DNA from: an uncultured Verrucomicrobiota bacterium
Lineage (GTDB): Bacteria; Verrucomicrobiota; Kiritimatiellia; RFP12; UBA1067
Length of the DNA stretch: 7,685 bases
Reading direction: 5' to 3'
Assembly (NCBI GenBank): GCA_946631535.1
Contig: CAMPAF010000137.1
Location: forward strand, 1-7,685
Each line of letters starts with the position of its first letter. The stretch's first letter is position 1. The translations under genes were made by a program, and so were the position numbers. Of this stretch, positions 5,198 to 7,685 are shown one piece after another. Under the pieces are notes generated by a model. That model saw nothing but the letters and a program-made list of their open reading frames with translations. It made no database searches and was not told the DNA's origin.

Positions 5198-7264
5198 CTA
5201 CGTGATTGCCAGGCGCTCGGCGCGGCGGCGGCACGACGGCGGCAGCGCCGCGCGCGTCGGCTCGCCCATCACGAACACGCCCTTCCCGCGCAGCGCGGCG
5301 GCGCCGTAGCGCGCGAGGAAGGATTCCACGGCCGACGCGGACGCGAAGAACACGGCGTCGAACAGCGGCAGGGCGCCGTCAGGGGCGCATGACTCGTTGT
5401 CGTAGAGCACGATGTCGTCGACGCGCGCCCCCGCCCGCTTGAGCGCGCGCGCCACCGCCGGACCGGCCTTCGCGCTCCTAAGGCGCAGGATCCTCCGCCC
5501 GCGCAGGTCCATGCCGCGTATCTCCTCGATGAGCCCCGCCGCCGAGAAGTCCGACTTAGGCATCACGTCGCTCCACACTCCGTACTTCCGCAGCTCCTCG
5601 TCAGTGCCCGCGCCGCACGTGAAGAACTCCGGCAGCTGGCGCCGGTCGCACGGACACGACTCGAAGAAGATGCGCACCGCCGACGGCGACGTCAGCACGA
5701 TGCCGTCGTACATCGGCAGCGCGTCGTCGCCACGCCACCTGGGCACCAGGCGGATCAGTGGCCAGCTTATCGGCCTGCCGCCGCGGTCCTCCACCGCGCG
5801 CGCCGCCTTCTCCTGCACCGCCTCCGAGCAAGTGAGCAGGACGCGGCGTCCGCCAAGCTCGCCGAGGCGCGGCCAGAGACGCGACGCCACCCGGCCAACG
5901 ACAAGGATCCCCGGGCGGTCATCGTCCGTCACGGACCTCACCTTGCCTAGCGTGGTCTGCACCACCTCCTCGCGCGGGCCTGCCGCGTCGAACACGAACG
6001 CGCACGGCGTATCCGCAGGCCAGCCCTCTTTCCGCAGTCGCTTCGCCTCGTCCGCGGCTACGCGCAGCGACATGAACAGCACCTGCGGCATCTCAGTGCC
6101 CGTGGAACGGGGCGTGTACGCCGAGAACCCGCGCGACTCGCCGCGCCGCGTGAGCAGCATCCCCGTGCCGGTCGTCGCCGCGGTGAGCGCGCTCACCCCC
6201 GGCCGCACGACGAACGGCATGCCCAGCGCGGCGAGCGCGTCCGTCTCTTCCGCGAGCCGGCCGAACAGCCCGGCATCGCCGCCCTTCAGGCGCACCACGC
6301 GCCTCCCCTTCCTCGCCTCGTCGCAGATGCGCCTAGTGATCTCGGCCTGCGTCATCGAATGCGCGCCGCACCTCTTTCCGACGAAGGTGAAAGGCGAAGG
6401 GTGAATGGTGAAAGGCGAAGGATGGCCAAGAAGCGCATCGTGTAGGACGATGTCGGCGGAAGAGATGTCGCGCATGCCGACGACGGTGCAGAGTCCCGCG
6501 TCGCCCACGCCCGCGCTCACGAAGCGCACTGCCTTCACGAACCGCTGCCGCATCGCGACGAGGCGCTCGTCGCCAGCCTTGAACACGATGGCCAGGAATC
6601 CTTGCGCCTCTGGCGGCGCGAGCTCGTCGAGCGAAATCGGCTTCACTTCCACGCCTTCCGGCAACCCGCCGCCGCAGAGGCGCCGCAGGCCGGCCATCGC
6701 CATGATCGCGGCGTCGAACTTCCCGCTCCGCACCTGCTCCAGCCGCGAGTCCACCGCGCCGCGCATCGGCAACAGCTTCGCCTTCGGGAATGCCTTCCGG
6801 GCGTACGCCGCCCGCCGCTCGCTAGATACTCCGATACGGGATGGGCGCAGTTCGCCGCCGAGACGGCGGCTCTCCATACGGGAGGGGCGCAGCTTGCTGC
6901 GACCGTCAACCCTCATCACCCAGCAATCGCGCGGGTCTTCGCGGTTCGGCAGCCAGAACCAATCGAGGTCGTCGGCCATGGGCGACGGCAGGTCCTTCGC
7001 CGAGTGGATGGCGAAGTCTATCTCGCCGCGGCGCACGGCGTCGTCGAGGTCGCGCGTGAAGAAGTCGGGCGCGCTCCGCTCGATGGGCGTAGCCAGGTCG
7101 CGGTCGCCCGGCGTGGAGAACGCCGTGAGGCGGTAGACGGTGCCAGGAAACTCGCGCCGCAGGAGTTCGATCGCTGTCTCCGCCTGCAGGCGCGAGAGCA
7201 TGCTGCCGCGCGCCCCAACGGCGAACGTCGTGCGGCATTTTCCTTTTCTGGGTAACGAAGCCAT
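5198..7264 (-). CDS. Trifunctional tetrapyrrole fusion: HemC (domains 1-2) - CobA/SUMT - HemD
   Basis: The 688-residue protein joins three consecutive cytoplasmic steps: porphobilinogen to hydroxymethylbilane (HemC), ring closure to uroporphyrinogen III (HemD), and double methylation to precorrin-2 (SUMT). HemC spans about 12-243: VGARGSMLSRLQ, HSAKDLP at 87-93 with Asp91 matching the catalytic aspartate, SSERR at 147-151, RGAVDSRLEQVRSGKFDAAIMAMAGL, and AQGFLAIVF. The third HemC domain, with the Cys that anchors the dipyrromethane cofactor, is absent; sequence passes directly into SUMT at about 246 (VRFVSAGVGDAGL). SUMT runs to about 460 with VGKRCGAH, VRLKGGD at 324-330 and MLLTRR, where members usually have PLTHR. 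HemD covers about 473-688 (IVLTSPSAV, FFASASAV). Two repeats lie inside. I chose ATG 7264; a TTG at 7294 overlaps the -10. Fusions of cobA with hemD are known elsewhere. The precorrin-2 route suggests siroheme or corrinoid synthesis. Confidence 0.88.
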   Translation of the reverse strand: MASLPRKGKCRTTFAVGARGSMLSRLQAETAIELLRREFPGTVYRLTAFSTPGDRDLATPIERSAPDFFTRDLDDAVRRGEIDFAIHSAKDLPSPMADDLDWFWLPNREDPRDCWVMRVDGRSKLRPSRMESRRLGGELRPSRIGVSSERRAAYARKAFPKAKLLPMRGAVDSRLEQVRSGKFDAAIMAMAGLRRLCGGGLPEGVEVKPISLDELAPPEAQGFLAIVFKAGDERLVAMRQRFVKAVRFVSAGVGDAGLCTVVGMRDISSADIVLHDALLGHPSPFTIHPSPFTFVGKRCGAHSMTQAEITRRICDEARKGRRVVRLKGGDAGLFGRLAEETDALAALGMPFVVRPGVSALTAATTGTGMLLTRRGESRGFSAYTPRSTGTEMPQVLFMSLRVAADEAKRLRKEGWPADTPCAFVFDAAGPREEVVQTTLGKVRSVTDDDRPGILVVGRVASRLWPRLGELGGRRVLLTCSEAVQEKAARAVEDRGGRPISWPLIRLVPRWRGDDALPMYDGIVLTSPSAVRIFFESCPCDRRQLPEFFTCGAGTDEELRKYGVWSDVMPKSDFSAAGLIEEIRGMDLRGRRILRLRSAKAGPAVARALKRAGARVDDIVLYDNESCAPDGALPLFDAVFFASASAVESFLARYGAAALRGKGVFVMGEPTRAALPPSCRRRAERLAIT
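6386..6421 (-). repeat. 21-bp-period direct repeat inside the SUMT part
   Basis: The 15-mer GGTGAAAGGCGAAGG occurs exactly at 6386-6400 and 6407-6421, separated by GTGAAT. On the coding strand it gives HPSPFTIHPSPFTF (residues 281-294), two copies of a seven-residue unit. It lies between LHDALLG and VGKRCGAH, where SUMTs normally have about 15-17 residues of non-repetitive sequence. Confidence 0.9.
6834..6896 (-). repeat. Imperfect 21-bp repeat pair at 42-bp period with a central hairpin, inside the HemC part
   Basis: ATACGGGATGGGCGCAGTTC (from 6834) is repeated as ATACGGGAGGGGCGCAGCTT (from 6876). Between them GCCGCC (6854-6859) and GGCGGC (6865-6870) form a perfect 6-bp inverted repeat with a 5-base loop. 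The coding strand gives two LRPSR motifs (residues 125-129 and 139-143) around ESRRLGGE. It lies where HemC proteins have a variable link between the REDPRD segment and the GTSS.RR motif. Confidence 0.85.
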
Positions 7265-7270
7265 GCCGAC

Positions 7271-7279
7271 ATTGTACCA
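7271..7279 (-). promoter_or_regulatory. Extended -10 element for the hemC fusion gene
   Basis: The minus strand reads TGGTACAAT. No good -35 is seen at 16-18 bp, so activity would rest on the TGN extension. The A of ATG 7264 is exactly 7 bases past the -10, where transcription is expected to start, and no Shine-Dalgarno sequence precedes the ATG. This points to a leaderless message. Confidence 0.6.
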
Positions 7280-7307
7280 TATCGCGCCCCGCAAGGATGC
7301 CTGGATA

Positions 7308-7316
7308 TGCTATAAT
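7308..7316 (+). promoter_or_regulatory. Extended -10 element for the divergent plus-strand gene
   Basis: The sequence TGCTATAAT is a perfect extended -10. A recognisable -35 is missing at the usual distance. Transcription would start near 7323, giving a leader of about 13 bases that holds the ribosome binding site GGAGA at 7325-7329, 6 bases before ATG 7336. Confidence 0.75.
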
Positions 7317-7335
7317 CCCCGCACGGAGACAAAAC

Positions 7336-7685
7336 ATGGACAACAAGAGCACTGGAAGCAACTTCATCGCCAAAGGCAAGATCTGGGGCGGACTGTTCCA
7401 CATGGGAGTGAACATGTGGAGCGACCAGCCCGTCGACTCCTGGGGCCCGTACAAGGGCGAGGACCTCGAGCTCGTCTGCCAGAAGAACCACCTCCGCTTC
7501 GACGAGGGCGTCTGGCGGCACATCACCGCGCACATGGCAGAGGCCGGCATGAACCTCGTCGTCATCGACCTCGGCGAGGCGCTCAAGTACGCGAGCCATC
7601 CCGAGCTTTCCGTCCAAGGGTCGTGGGAGATCGACCGCTTCCGCGCCGAGCTCGCGCGCCTGCGCAAGATGGGCCTCGAGCCGAT
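7336..7685 (+). CDS. TIM-barrel, glycoside-hydrolase-like protein, N-terminal part (gene runs off the window)
   Basis: The first 116 codons are visible, from MDNKSTGSNFIAKGKIWGG. There is no signal peptide, so the product is probably cytoplasmic. Features include HMGVNMWSD, LRFDEGVWRHITAHMAEAGMN, then a hydrophobic strand VVIDLGEALKY, and RFRAELARLRKMGLEP. An opening strand, a helix, the strand ending in D-x-G, and a helix with the phrase KMGLEP fit the first turns of a (beta/alpha)8 barrel, as in glycoside hydrolases. It resembles from memory proteins common in Lentisphaerae, Kiritimatiellae and Planctomycetes, often loosely annotated as Tat-signal or hydrolase proteins. The catalytic region is outside the window, so substrate and activity cannot be told. 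It has its own promoter and ribosome binding site and is divergent from the hemC fusion. Confidence 0.75.
   Translation, partial: MDNKSTGSNFIAKGKIWGGLFHMGVNMWSDQPVDSWGPYKGEDLELVCQKNHLRFDEGVWRHITAHMAEAGMNLVVIDLGEALKYASHPELSVQGSWEIDRFRAELARLRKMGLEP

Noticed and set aside
5412..6404. Long plus-strand open frame opposite the SUMT and HemD parts
   Set aside because: Ser/Arg/Pro-rich shadow with no domain; the minus-strand frame carries conserved enzyme motifs throughout.
7265..7294. Upstream TTG start for the hemC fusion
   Set aside because: The added residues are not HemC-like, and the codons overlap the extended -10 TGGTACAAT, so the transcript would begin after the TTG.

Overview
The window is a GC-rich bacterial chromosome segment. 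It carries the start of a division and cell-wall (dcw) cluster, a tetrapyrrole biosynthesis gene, and the start of a divergently transcribed carbohydrate-active-looking gene. The MurE ligase has the DNPR motif of meso-diaminopimelate ligases and a lipoprotein signal peptide is present, so the cell is probably diderm. The lineage is a guess: fused tetrapyrrole enzymes, mini-repeats inside genes, and a TIM-barrel-like protein resembling ones I associate with gut Kiritimatiellae, Lentisphaerae and Verrucomicrobia suggest the PVC superphylum. No marker here proves it.

All genes except the last lie on the minus strand, so the functional order runs from high to low coordinates. At 7264-5198 is one long gene fusing hydroxymethylbilane synthase (HemC), uroporphyrinogen III methyltransferase (CobA/SUMT) and uroporphyrinogen III synthase (HemD). 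It starts from an extended -10 element that would give a leaderless mRNA, and ends at a strong intrinsic terminator (5131-5165). A sigma70-type promoter (5023-5052), overlaid by a 10-bp-periodic GTG repeat that is probably the MraZ operator, then drives mraZ (4936-4469), rsmH (4472-3546), an ftsL-like gene (3546-3127), ftsI (3104-1230), murE (1233-97) and a lipoprotein-like gene (112 to beyond base 1). Most junctions overlap by 1 to 16 bases, which indicates one translationally coupled operon. On the plus strand, the partial gene starting at 7336 has its own promoter and ribosome binding site.

The dcw genes act together. MraZ regulates the operon, RsmH methylates 16S rRNA, FtsL and FtsI form part of the septal peptidoglycan synthase, and MurE makes the cytoplasmic precursor. 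The fused Hem/Cob protein would take porphobilinogen to uroporphyrinogen III and on to precorrin-2, the branch to siroheme and corrinoids.

The unusual points are reductions and repeats. MurE lacks its whole N-terminal UDP-binding domain, yet its start is fixed by a strong Shine-Dalgarno sequence and a 4-base overlap with ftsI. The HemC part lacks the third domain that carries the cofactor-binding cysteine. Three unrelated short repeats, with periods of 9, 21 and 42 bp and all multiples of three, sit in frame inside murE and the hemC-cobA-hemD fusion where family members normally have ordinary loop sequence.
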